NCBI RefSeq assembly: GCF_021442385.1
Contig: NZ_MUZA01000002.1
Location: 124,001-188,000 of the forward strand
Direction of reading: 5' to 3'
Source of the DNA: Micromonospora sp. MH99
Lineage (GTDB): Bacteria > Actinomycetota > Actinomycetes > Mycobacteriales > Micromonosporaceae
DNA length: 64,000 nt
Of this stretch, positions 7,565-15,097 are shown piece by piece. The translations under genes were made by a program, and so were the position numbers. How positions within the stretch are numbered: the stretch's first letter is position 1; every line of letters begins with the position of its first letter. Under the pieces are notes generated by a model, which saw nothing but the letters and a program-made list of their open reading frames with translations, did not search any database and had not been told where the DNA came from.

Positions 7565-7624
7565 TGCTCATGCCCCTGCCAGAGGAGGGCGTGCCGCCGA
7601 CGCCGGCACCGGTACGCACGGCGG

Positions 7625-7630
7625 TAGGGT
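7625..7630 (+). promoter_or_regulatory. Candidate -10 box, bcp (leaderless)
   Basis: TAGGGT ends 6 nt before the ATG of the peroxiredoxin gene, the spacing expected for a leaderless transcript. No clear -35 and no Shine-Dalgarno is seen. Confidence 0.45.
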
Positions 7631-7636
7631 CGGGTC

Positions 7637-8113
7637 ATGACCGCGCCCGACCGCCTCTCCCCCGGTGACCCCGCGCCCGAGTTCACCCTCCCCACCGACA
7701 CCGGCGACCAGCTCTCCCTGGCCGACCTGCGGGGCCGCAAGGTCGTCCTGTACGCCTACCCGGCGGCGATGACCCCCGGCTGCACCAAGCAGGCGTGCGA
7801 CTTTCGCGACTCGCTCGCCTCGCTCCAGGCGGCCGGCTACGAGGTGGTCGGCATCTCCCCGGACAAGCCGGAGAAGCTGGCGAAGTTCCGCGACCGCGAC
7901 GCCATCACCTTCGCACTGGTGTCGGACGTGGACAGGTCGGTGCTCACCGCGTACGGGGCGTACGGCGAGAAGCAGCTGTACGGCAAGACCGTCACCGGCG
8001 TGATCCGCTCGACCTTCGTCATCGACGCCGACGGCAAGATCGAACGGGCGCTCTACAACGTCAAGGCCACCGGGCACGTCGCCAAGCTCCGCCGCGACCT
8101 CGGCCTGGACTGA
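7637..8113 (+). CDS. bcp: Thiol peroxidase of the Bcp/PrxQ type
   Basis: Peroxiredoxin of 158 residues that reduces hydrogen peroxide and organic peroxides. The peroxidatic Cys is in MTPGCTKQACDFRD, with the second Cys five residues on, the PrxQ pattern for an intramolecular disulfide. The usual Phe of the YFYP segment is Ala here (YAYPAAMTPGCT), and GVIRSTFVIDADG near the C-terminus is family-typical. Full length for the family. The ATG follows a -10 box by 6 nt, so leaderless translation is likely. It stands alone; the next feature is a tRNA gene. Confidence 0.93.
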   Translation: MTAPDRLSPGDPAPEFTLPTDTGDQLSLADLRGRKVVLYAYPAAMTPGCTKQACDFRDSLASLQAAGYEVVGISPDKPEKLAKFRDRDAITFALVSDVDRSVLTAYGAYGEKQLYGKTVTGVIRSTFVIDADGKIERALYNVKATGHVAKLRRDLGLD

Positions 8114-8205
8114 ACTGGCGCACGCTCAAAGCGCGGGGTGAGTCACGGCACGACCTTCACCATCCTGAGGAAGGCCGGGCTCAACACCGTCGAAGCCAGA
8201 CGCTC

Positions 8206-8211
8206 TAGACT
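8206..8211 (+). promoter_or_regulatory. Candidate -10 box, tRNA-Leu
   Basis: TAGACT ends 10 nt before the tRNA 5' end. TCAACA at 8181-8186 is a weak -35 with a 19-nt spacer. Confidence 0.35.
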
Positions 8212-8221
8212 TTGCGATTAC

Positions 8222-8304
8222 GCGGGAGTGGCGGAACGGCAGACGCGCAGGTCTTAGGAACCTGTATCCGGAAGGATGTGGGGGTTCGAATCCCCTCTCC
8301 CGCA
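8222..8304 (+). tRNA. tRNA-Leu (anticodon UAG)
   Basis: A class II tRNA of 83 nt. The acceptor stem GCGGGAG (8222-8228) pairs with CTCCCGC (8297-8303) and the discriminator base is A. The anticodon stem CAGGT/ACCTG encloses the loop CTTAGGA, giving anticodon TAG. A short variable arm (TATCCGGAAGGATG) and the T-arm GGGGGTTCGAATCCCC follow. CCA is not encoded. It reads CUA/CUN leucine codons. No attachment site or integrase is seen next to it. Confidence 0.96.
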
Positions 8305-8388
8305 CCGATCAACAAACACCGCGTGCCGCGGGAGCTGACTGTCGGCCGCGTCACGATCACAGGCAGGGAGCCTGGCCACCGGGTCAGG

Positions 8389-8925
8389 ATGGGCGCCGTG
8401 AGTCTGCGCTTCGTCCTTGATCCCGAGCTGACCCCACGGCTGCGCGCCGACATCGTCGCCCTGTGGGTGGACGTCAGCAACGCCGGTGGCGCGGTGGGTT
8501 TCGTACCGCCGGTCACCGCCACCGATGTCCGTACGATCGCCGACCCGACGTTCGCGGGCATCGCGGACGGGCCGGACCGGCTGCTGGTCGGGTACGACGG
8601 CGACCGGCTTGTCGCGGTGCTGATCTTCGCCGACAACCGGTTCGGCCTCAAGGCGCACTGGTGTGTGCTGAAGCGGGTGATGGTCCACCCGGACACCCAG
8701 GGTGCGGGGCACGGGTCGGCGCTGATGCGCGAGGCCGCGCGACTGGGTCGGGAGTTGGGCCACGAGGCGCTGCACGTGACGGTGCGCGACGGGTTGGGGC
8801 TGGACGCGTTCTACCGCGGCCTCGGGTACCGGGAGATCGGTCGGCTGCCGGGCGCGCTGCGGGTGGCGCCGGGTGACGACCGCGACGAGATCCTCATGTG
8901 GCTCGACCTGGCGCCGACCGGCTGA
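8389..8925 (+). CDS. GNAT-family N-acetyltransferase
   Basis: Acetyltransferase of 178 residues, substrate unknown. The acetyl-CoA pyrophosphate loop is VMVHPDTQGAGHGSALM (about 98-114; Q/RxxGxG/A motif QGAGHG), preceded by the beta-4 strand CVLKRVM. The C-terminal LDAFYRGLGYREIGRLPG is the usual motif B. ATG at 8389 has no strong ribosome site; GTG at 8398, 7 nt after CAGGAT, is an equally reasonable leaderless start and would shorten the protein by three residues. The upstream neighbour is the tRNA, and it converges on the expansin gene with a 22-bp gap. Confidence 0.85.
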   Translation: MGAVSLRFVLDPELTPRLRADIVALWVDVSNAGGAVGFVPPVTATDVRTIADPTFAGIADGPDRLLVGYDGDRLVAVLIFADNRFGLKAHWCVLKRVMVHPDTQGAGHGSALMREAARLGRELGHEALHVTVRDGLGLDAFYRGLGYREIGRLPGALRVAPGDDRDEILMWLDLAPTG

Positions 8926-8947
8926 GCCGCCAGCCGCACCAGGCCGG

Positions 8948-9997
8948 TCAGCCGCACCAGCGGGCGGTTGCCCCGGCCGGTCGGGTGGAGGGCCGGTCGA
9001 CGACCGGGGTGGCCGGGGCGTTCGCCTTCGCCACCTCGGCCGGTGGGCGTGCCGCTGTCGGCTCACCGCCGGGTCGGCCGGTCGGTGGGCGAGCCGTCGC
9101 GGACGGTCGCGAGGTCCTGGCCACGACGCCGCGCTCGTACATCCGCACCACAGTGGACTGCACCTGACCGGGCGCCATCCGGATGCCGGACACGGTGACC
9201 CGGTGTCCGTACACGTCGCTGACCCGCACGCTGTACGGGCCGGGGCCCGCGCCGGAGGCCAGCAGCCAGTAGTTGTAGTCCTGCCGGGCGGTTGCCCGCC
9301 ACGGGCCGTCGGCGCCTTGGCGCACCTCGACGGAGCGCAGCGGATTGCCGTGGTTGCCGACGCGGACGGCGAACCAGAACTGCGACGCGCCCTCCTTGAT
9401 CCGGAAGCTCAGCGGGCCGGGCAGTGGCGGGTTGACCACCGCGCGGTAGGTGACCTGGACGAGGCCCTGCACCGGGTCGGCGATCCGGGCGAACGCTTCG
9501 CGGGACAGGTCGAGGTGCCCCGGCTCGCACTCCGGGCACTGGTCCATGATCAGGACGCGCACGGTGCCCTTCGGGCCGGTGACGTCGAGGAAACCGCCGC
9601 AGGCGGCGCCTGCGGCGTACTCGCTGGGGCCGAGCGCGACGTAGAGCCGGTTGGCTGGCGCCGCCGGGTTCGAGCAGTTGCCGCCGGTGCCCTTCGAGTC
9701 GTAGAAGGTCGCCTTGCCGCTGTGGGTGGCGGTGCCGGTGGGTGGCGCGGCGGCGAGCGTCCGGCCGGCCGCGCAGGCCGGGGCGGAGCCGGAGCGCAGG
9801 GCCAGGGTGAGCCCGAGCACCGCCGCGAGCACGACGACGCCGGTGGCGACCAGCCAGGGCACCGGGCCGGACGGGGACGCCGACCGGTCGTCCGGAGCCG
9901 GGTCCAGGTCGAGTTCGATGTCGACGTCTCGGACGTCCACACCTCGGACGTCGCCGCCTCTGCTGTCGACGCCGCCGGGAGCGCTTCCGTCGGTCAC
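8948..9997 (-). CDS. Bacterial expansin (EXLX1-like), membrane-anchored
   Basis: Expansins loosen cellulose networks without hydrolysis. This protein (349 residues) has an acidic N-terminus, one transmembrane helix (about 48-67), an RlpA-like double-psi barrel (about 90-195, SGKATFYDSKGTGGNC, then MDQCPECEPGHLDLS with the key Asp of expansins) and a second, carbohydrate-binding domain (about 200-290, FRIKEGASQFWFAVRVGNH, ARQDYNYWLL, YSVRVSDVYG) matching Bacillus EXLX1 in layout. A basic, Pro/Thr-rich tail of about 50 residues follows. The visible CxxC and other cysteines are extra to EXLX1. A CebR-like palindrome lies about 80 bp upstream. Regulation with the cellulase genes is an inference. 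Confidence 0.87.
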   Translation of the reverse strand: MTDGSAPGGVDSRGGDVRGVDVRDVDIELDLDPAPDDRSASPSGPVPWLVATGVVVLAAVLGLTLALRSGSAPACAAGRTLAAAPPTGTATHSGKATFYDSKGTGGNCSNPAAPANRLYVALGPSEYAAGAACGGFLDVTGPKGTVRVLIMDQCPECEPGHLDLSREAFARIADPVQGLVQVTYRAVVNPPLPGPLSFRIKEGASQFWFAVRVGNHGNPLRSVEVRQGADGPWRATARQDYNYWLLASGAGPGPYSVRVSDVYGHRVTVSGIRMAPGQVQSTVVRMYERGVVARTSRPSATARPPTGRPGGEPTAARPPAEVAKANAPATPVVDRPSTRPAGATARWCG

Positions 9998-10075
9998 GTC
10001 GGCGATGCTGCCGGACCGGCGCGGGACCGGACAAGCCGGCTAAGCCAAAGCTAAGACAGCATCGACGCACGGTGA

Positions 10076-10089
10076 CGGGTGCGCTCCCG
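10076..10089. promoter_or_regulatory. CebR-like operator upstream of the expansin gene
   Basis: CGGGTGCGCTCCCG matches the CebR/LacI consensus TGGGAGCGCTCCCA at 11 of 14 positions and is palindromic except for one base pair. It is 79 bp upstream of the expansin start. Weaker than the box at 50306, so moderate confidence. Confidence 0.4.
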
Positions 10090-10121
10090 CAGCGGATCCA
10101 CGAACCGGAACTGCCGCCGCG

Positions 10122-10940
10122 TCAGGCTTCGACGACGACCGGGTCGCCGATGCGCACCTCACCACTGTCGACGGGGACCACGTTCAGTCCGAAGAGGAGC
10201 TTCTGGCCGACGTTTCGGTAGCGGCCGAGCGTGCGCAGCGGTTCCTTCGCGCGTACCCCGGTCTCCTGGTCGGTCGTGGTGACCACGCAGCGGTCGCACG
10301 GTCCGGCGGCGCGCAGCCACAGGTCACCGATGCGCAGCGACCGGCCGGCCCAGCCGTCCTCGGCCCAGGCCGGGGCACCGTCGACGACCAGGTTGGGTCG
10401 GAACCGGGTCATCGGCACCGGCTCCTCTCCCGCGTCGGCGAGCCAGCCGTTGAGGGCGTCGAGGGATGCGGCGTTGGTCAGCAGCAGCGGGTAGGCGTCG
10501 GCGAAGCTGACCTGGTCGCCGGTGTCGTGTTCGCGCGTGCCGGCGGCCACGTGCCGGGCCGGGTTGGCCAACCAGACCAGCCGGACGGGCCGGCCGAGCA
10601 GCGCGCCGAGCCAGGCGTCGGCCGCCGCGCCGGCGGGCAGCGCCTCGACCCGGATCGTCCGGCTGCGGAAGGTGCGTACCGCCACGGGGTCGCCGCCGGC
10701 CGGCTCCGGCACGTCGAGGTCGGGCTGCCCGTCCGCGCGCAGCACCAGGCCGCCCGGGCGCACCATGGCGCGTAGGCCGACCAGCAGCGTGGTCTCCCGC
10801 TGGGTGACGCCGACGCCGTCGGCGTCCACCACCATCCAGCGTCGGTCGCCGGCCAGGCCCCACGGCTGCACGAACGCGCCGTCGTGGTCGAGGCGGTGAC
10901 AACCCTTGACGGGGTACGTGTGGATCGAGGTCAGCCGCAC
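10122..10940 (-). CDS. MOSC-domain protein with N-terminal beta-barrel
   Basis: Protein of 272 residues in the family that includes mARC and YcbX: an N-terminal MOSC beta-barrel (LTSIHTYPVKG, GDRRWMVVD) and a MOSC domain carrying the cofactor-binding cysteine region AGPCDRCVVTTTDQETG. Such proteins hold the molybdenum cofactor and reduce N-hydroxylated compounds, with an external electron donor. No ferredoxin domain is fused at the C-terminus, unlike YcbX. GTG at 10940 was chosen because homologs start at the RLTSIHTYPVKG segment; a longer ATG frame to 11021 adds low-complexity sequence. Substrate unknown. Confidence 0.85.
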   Translation of the reverse strand: MRLTSIHTYPVKGCHRLDHDGAFVQPWGLAGDRRWMVVDADGVGVTQRETTLLVGLRAMVRPGGLVLRADGQPDLDVPEPAGGDPVAVRTFRSRTIRVEALPAGAAADAWLGALLGRPVRLVWLANPARHVAAGTREHDTGDQVSFADAYPLLLTNAASLDALNGWLADAGEEPVPMTRFRPNLVVDGAPAWAEDGWAGRSLRIGDLWLRAAGPCDRCVVTTTDQETGVRAKEPLRTLGRYRNVGQKLLFGLNVVPVDSGEVRIGDPVVVEA

Positions 10941-11073
10941 CCGGCCACCATGCCATGCCGATGCCGTCGCCGGGGTACCGGTGGTCGGCGTCGCACCAGC
11001 GGCGGGCGAGGAACCGTCCACATGGCAGCATCCGGCGACTGTACGAGGGTACGCGGCGCGGAACGGCCTTCAG

Positions 11074-11079
11074 TAGCAT
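11074..11079 (+). promoter_or_regulatory. Candidate -10 box, LCP gene (leaderless)
   Basis: TAGCAT ends 7 nt before the ATG at 11087, suggesting a leaderless transcript. This supports 11087 over the in-frame ATG at 10955. Confidence 0.4.
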
Positions 11080-11086
11080 CGCGCCC

Positions 11087-12166
11087 ATGCCACATCGTGA
11101 ACAGACCTCGGAGCCCGGGACGGAACCGAGCACCGGTGCCGCCGGGTCCCTGGAGCCCGCCGAGGGAGCAACGCCAGGCGGTCCGCGGCCGCGTCGCCGG
11201 TGGCGGCGGATCCTCCTGATCAGCCTGCTGGTGCTGGTGGTGCTGGGTGCCGGTGGTGCGGTGGCCGGGGGGCTCTACCTCCGGTCGGTCGAGTCGGACA
11301 TCGAGCGGGTCGACGCCTTCGACGGGGTGCCGGAGGAGTCCCGCCCCCAGCCGGCCGTCACCGGGGCCACCAACATCATGATCCTGGGCAGCGATTCCCG
11401 GGACCCGGAGCGGACGAGCGGGTCGCGCACCGACACGATCATCCTGGCCCACCTGCCCAAGGACCGGTCGAGCGCGCAACTGATCTCGATTCCCCGGGAC
11501 ACCTGGGTGCCGGTGCCCAAGTCGAAGGACGGCAACCACGGCGGGCGGGACGCGAAGGTCAACGCGGCCTACGCCTGGGGTGGGATTCCGCTCATGGTGC
11601 AGACCGTGGAGTCGTTCACCGGGGTCCGGGTGGACCATGTGGCCGTGATCGACTTCGCCGGTTTCAAGGAGATCATCGACGCGCTGGGCGGCATCGAGAT
11701 CGACTCCGAGAAGAGCTTCACCTCGATCCACGAGCCGTTCCGGACGTTCAAGCAGGGTGTGCAGCGGATGGACGGGGAGACCGCCCTGGACTACTCACGT
11801 CAGCGCAAGCAGTTCGCCGACGGCGACTTCGCCCGGATCCGCCACCAGCAGCAGGTGATCCGCGCGATCATCGACAAGGCGTCGTCCGGTGGCATCATCA
11901 CCAACCCCGTCAAGCTCAACGACTTCCTCAAGGCCACCTCGAACTCCGTCTCGGTGGACCGGGACCTGTCCCTGTTGGACATGGCCACGCAGCTGCGCGG
12001 GGTCCGGGGCGGCAACATGACGTTCCTGACCAGCCCCACCAAGGGCACCGGTCAGGTCGGTTCGGAGAGCGTCGTGTTCGCCGACAAGCCGCGGGTGAAG
12101 ACGTTCTACGACGCGGTCCGGCGGGACTCGGTCGGCGAGATCGTCAGCCTCGGCAGCAAGAAGTAG
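11087..12166 (+). CDS. LytR-CpsA-Psr family cell-wall glycopolymer transferase
   Basis: Membrane-anchored phosphotransferase (359 residues) that attaches lipid-linked glycopolymers to peptidoglycan. A Pro/Arg-rich cytoplasmic tail precedes a transmembrane helix (about 43-65). The LCP domain shows the family motifs: NIMILGSDSRD, RTDTIILAHL, LISIPRDTWVPVP, VNAAYAWGG, the acidic DALGGIEID and YSRQRKQFADGDFARIRHQQQ with the arginines that bind the pyrophosphate. The start at 11087 is supported by a -10 box 7 nt upstream. It converges on the exopolysaccharide locus and may anchor that polymer (inference from position). Confidence 0.9.
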   Translation: MPHREQTSEPGTEPSTGAAGSLEPAEGATPGGPRPRRRWRRILLISLLVLVVLGAGGAVAGGLYLRSVESDIERVDAFDGVPEESRPQPAVTGATNIMILGSDSRDPERTSGSRTDTIILAHLPKDRSSAQLISIPRDTWVPVPKSKDGNHGGRDAKVNAAYAWGGIPLMVQTVESFTGVRVDHVAVIDFAGFKEIIDALGGIEIDSEKSFTSIHEPFRTFKQGVQRMDGETALDYSRQRKQFADGDFARIRHQQQVIRAIIDKASSGGIITNPVKLNDFLKATSNSVSVDRDLSLLDMATQLRGVRGGNMTFLTSPTKGTGQVGSESVVFADKPRVKTFYDAVRRDSVGEIVSLGSKK

Positions 12167-12178
12167 GACTGGCCTGGA

Positions 12179-12212
12179 CGACGGACGGTGGCCGCGAGGC
12201 CGCCGCCCGTCG
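12179..12212. terminator. Hairpin with GCGA tetraloop between convergent genes
   Basis: Fifteen-nt arms 12179-12193 and 12198-12212 pair with two non-Watson-Crick positions around the loop GCGA, a GNRA-type tetraloop. It lies 12 bp after the LCP stop and 26 bp from the convergent phosphoglycosyltransferase stop. Probably a bidirectional terminator. Confidence 0.65.
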
Positions 12213-12238
12213 CCGTAGGGGCAGGTGCCAGCGACGGA

Positions 12239-13789
12239 TCAGTACGCGCCCCTGCGCGCCAGCACGACGCTGACGGTCTTCCAGAGGATGGCCAGGTCGT
12301 ACAACAGCGACCAGTTGTCCACGTAGTGCAGGTCCAGCCGGACCGCGTCGTCCCAGGTCAGGTCGGAGCGACCGGAGATCTGCCAGAGGCCGGTGATGCC
12401 CGGTCGCACCAGCAGCCGCCGTCGTACGTCACCGCGGTAGTCGTCGTCCTCGGTGGGCAGCGGGCGGGGGCCCACCAGCGACATCTGGCCCCGCAGCACA
12501 TTGATCAGCTGGGGCAGTTCGTCCAGTGAGAGCGCCCGCAGGTGCCGGCCGATCGGGGTGACCCGAGGATCATCCTTGATCTTGAAGAGCAGCCCGTCGC
12601 TCTCGTTCCGGTCGCGCAGGGCCGCCAGCCGCTCCTCGGCGTCGATGTACATGGTCCGGAACTTCCAGACCTTGAACGCCCGGCCCTCGTGGCCGATGCG
12701 AGTCTGGCGGAACATCACCGGCCCCGGACCGCTGGCCTTGATGGCCACCGCGATGGCGATCAGCACCGGGCTCAGGACGACAAGTCCCACCAGCGCCGTG
12801 ACCCGGTCGAGCACGTTCTTGGCCAGCAGCGACAGGCCCGAGATCGTCGGCTCGTCCACGTTGAGCAGTGGCAGACCCTCGATCGGCCGGACGTGGATGC
12901 GGGGACCGGTGACGTCGGTGACCTGCGGAACCACCACGAGGTTGAGGCCGGTGCCCTCCAACTGCCAGGCCAGCTTGCGCAGCTCGTACGACTCCAGGCT
13001 GGCGGGGCCGCAGACCGCTATCGTGTCCGCGCCGATCTGCTGGACCAACGGAACCAGGTCCCAGCCCACGTACACCGGCACCGGGGCCGTCACCCGCGCG
13101 CCCGGGCTCGGGTGACGGGGCAGGTGGATCGCGATCGGATGCAGCCCGGCACCGTAGTTGCGGGTCACCACCTCGTGCAGGGCGAGCGCGTCGGAGAGCC
13201 GACCGACAAGCAGCACCTTCTGTGCCGCCCGCCCGGTACGCCGGACCCGGCGCAGCACCACCCGGGCGGCGAACCGCGCCACCAGCGTGTACACCAGCAG
13301 GCAGATGATGATGGCGGCGACCGTCGCCCGGGACAGGTCCTTCTTGAAACCGAGCGCCAGGAAGGACACCATGGCGGCCATCGCGAGGTTGGCCCGCGCC
13401 ACCCTCTTCAGCTCCTCGGTGCCCAGCCCGAGCGCCCGCCTGTCGTACGCCCCGGCCGCGACGAGCATGACCAGCCACCCCACCGGCACCCCGACGTTCG
13501 CCACCAGCGTGAACGAACTGATGTTGCCCAGGACCCGCTGGTCCCAGAAGCCGGCATCGGCCTCGTCGAGCAGGGCGACCACGGTCCGGCTGGCGGCCAG
13601 GGCGGCGAGCACGTCGAGCAGCACCAGCCAGGCCACGTACCGTCGACGCCAGTTGGCCCGCGGCGCCGGACGCGCGAACACGGTCCGGGCCATGCCGTTG
13701 GAGGGGGGTGTGATCACCCCCAGATCGGGGTCGAACCTCGGTGCTTGCTGCGGGGTGACAGCCGAGAGGAACTGGGTGTGCGCGGACAC
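12239..13789 (-). CDS. Polyprenyl-phosphate sugar phosphotransferase (exopolysaccharide initiation)
   Basis: Initiating enzyme that moves a sugar-1-phosphate to undecaprenyl phosphate (WbaP/WcaJ class, polyisoprenyl-phosphate hexose-1-phosphate transferase), 516 residues. The N-terminal half has about four transmembrane helices and a CoA-binding-like domain (AQKVLLVGRLSDALALHEV). The catalytic C-terminal half shows FRQTRIGHEGRAFKVWKFRTM, LDELPQLINVLRGQMSLVGPRP and RPGITGLWQISGRS. GTG at 13789 has a good ribosome site (AAAGGAAG, minus 13800-13793). Last gene of the six-gene minus-strand locus; a 10-base G/C run separates it from the GH10 gene. Confidence 0.93.
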   Translation of the reverse strand: MSAHTQFLSAVTPQQAPRFDPDLGVITPPSNGMARTVFARPAPRANWRRRYVAWLVLLDVLAALAASRTVVALLDEADAGFWDQRVLGNISSFTLVANVGVPVGWLVMLVAAGAYDRRALGLGTEELKRVARANLAMAAMVSFLALGFKKDLSRATVAAIIICLLVYTLVARFAARVVLRRVRRTGRAAQKVLLVGRLSDALALHEVVTRNYGAGLHPIAIHLPRHPSPGARVTAPVPVYVGWDLVPLVQQIGADTIAVCGPASLESYELRKLAWQLEGTGLNLVVVPQVTDVTGPRIHVRPIEGLPLLNVDEPTISGLSLLAKNVLDRVTALVGLVVLSPVLIAIAVAIKASGPGPVMFRQTRIGHEGRAFKVWKFRTMYIDAEERLAALRDRNESDGLLFKIKDDPRVTPIGRHLRALSLDELPQLINVLRGQMSLVGPRPLPTEDDDYRGDVRRRLLVRPGITGLWQISGRSDLTWDDAVRLDLHYVDNWSLLYDLAILWKTVSVVLARRGAY

Positions 13790-13856
13790 GATCTTCCTTT
13801 CACCGACGCATGTCGTCAACGCTCGGGGGGTCGGTGGCGCGGCGCCTGCGGCCACC

Positions 13857-13866
13857 GGGGGGGGGG
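13857..13866. repeat. Ten-base G homopolymer in the exopolysaccharide operon
   Basis: Ten consecutive G (C on the transcribed minus strand) begin 5 nt after the GH10 stop codon, in the 82-bp gap before the phosphoglycosyltransferase. Such tracts slip readily, but this one lies outside both reading frames. Confidence 0.8.
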
Positions 13867-13871
13867 TGGGC

Positions 13872-15083
13872 TCAGCCCGGGCCGGGGCCGGCTCCGGTGG
13901 GGGACGGAATCCGGCGGAGTTGGTCCATGAGGGCGACGTGGGCCGGTTTGGGGACCAGAGCCGCGTCGAAGATGCAGGCCGCACCGTAACCCGGGTGGTA
14001 TCCCGGTATCCAGCTGCGGGCGTCGGTGAAGCCCCACACCGTGAATGAGACGCAGGCCGGCACGGCGAGGCAGGCCTGAAGCACCTGGCGGTAGAGCGCC
14101 GCCTGGCGTTCCCGCTTCGCGGCGGTCTCCGGCAGCGCGATGCGCACGTCGAGTTCGGTGATCGCCACCGAGACACCCAGCTTCGCGAAGCGCCGCAGAT
14201 TGCCCACCATGTCCCGGGGCCGCTCGTCCCAGCGCAGGTGGCTCTGGAACCCGACCCCGTCCACCGGTACGCCGGCGCGACGCAGCTCGCGCACCAACTC
14301 CAGCAGCGCATCGGCCTTGCGGGTCCGGCCCTCGACGCCGTAGTCGTTGATGAACAGCCGCGCGCCGGGATCGGCCGCGTGCGCCCACCGGAACATCTCG
14401 CCTATGTAGCCGGGGCCCAGCTTGCGCAGCCACAGCGTGTCGCGCAGCGAGCCGTCCTCGTCCAGCGCCTCGTTGATCACGTCCCACGCCCATACCCGAC
14501 CGCGGTAGCGGGACACCACCGCTGTCACGTGGTCCCGCAGCACCGCCCGGAGCTGATCCGCCGACCACTGCGGATCCACCCAGCGCGGCACGTCGGTCCG
14601 ACCCAGCAGGGTGTGGCCGTACACCGACTGGTCGTGTTGCTCGGCGAAGCCGACCAGCTGATCCGCGCCGGCCCACGTGTAGACGTCCGGCGACGGCTCG
14701 AGGTTGGCCCACTTCATGGCGTTCTCGGGGGTGATCGCGTCGAACTCCGAGCCGAGCAGCTCGCGGTACCCGGCGTCCAGGCTCATCCCCCGGCCGTCCG
14801 CGGCCGAGCCGACCCGGACCGTCGGCGGCATCAGGTCGCGCAGGGCCGGCGGTCGCGACACCGTCGGCGCCGGCACGGTCGGGACGGCGGGCTGGGCGCG
14901 GTCCCCGGACGTGCGCTCGATCCCGTACGCCACCGCCAAGCCGGTGGCCAGAAGGGCGACGACCACGAGGACGAGCGCCACGGCCAGCACCGCGCGGCGC
15001 GGCCGCCTCGCCGCGGTCGGCGACGCCACGGCAGGCGGCAGGGGCGCGACCGGTGCCGGCGGGGTCGGCTCGCGCTCCTGCAT
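13872..15083 (-). CDS. Membrane-anchored GH10 endo-beta-1,4-xylanase-family hydrolase
   Basis: Glycoside hydrolase family 10 protein of 403 residues. A Pro-rich cytoplasmic N-terminus and one transmembrane helix (about 30-52) anchor it to the membrane. The barrel begins with ITPENAMKWANLEP; the acid/base is Glu205 in WDVINEALDEDG and the nucleophile Glu310 in AITELDVR, 105 residues apart as usual for GH10. WGFTDARSWIPG is the typical C-terminal motif. No carbohydrate-binding module is present. It lies inside an exopolysaccharide synthesis operon, 14 bp after the pyruvyl transferase, so its target may be the polymer itself rather than dietary xylan (inference). ATG at 15083 preferred over 15158. 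Confidence 0.9.
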   Translation of the reverse strand: MQEREPTPPAPVAPLPPAVASPTAARRPRRAVLAVALVLVVVALLATGLAVAYGIERTSGDRAQPAVPTVPAPTVSRPPALRDLMPPTVRVGSAADGRGMSLDAGYRELLGSEFDAITPENAMKWANLEPSPDVYTWAGADQLVGFAEQHDQSVYGHTLLGRTDVPRWVDPQWSADQLRAVLRDHVTAVVSRYRGRVWAWDVINEALDEDGSLRDTLWLRKLGPGYIGEMFRWAHAADPGARLFINDYGVEGRTRKADALLELVRELRRAGVPVDGVGFQSHLRWDERPRDMVGNLRRFAKLGVSVAITELDVRIALPETAAKRERQAALYRQVLQACLAVPACVSFTVWGFTDARSWIPGYHPGYGAACIFDAALVPKPAHVALMDQLRRIPSPTGAGPGPG

Positions 15084-15097
15084 GGACACCCGGCCGG

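Noticed and set aside
7366..7636. Cobalamin riboswitch upstream of cbiM
   Set aside because: No B12-box-like conserved core was recognised; the region shows only the Nur-like palindrome and the 20-bp inverted repeat.
8222..8304. tRNA-Leu as an integration site of a mobile element
   Set aside because: No integrase and no duplicated tRNA 3' end was seen in the flanking sequence.
13790..14311. Upstream extension of the phosphoglycosyltransferase frame
   Set aside because: It overlaps the GH10 gene in a different frame, and a good ribosome site precedes the GTG at 13789.
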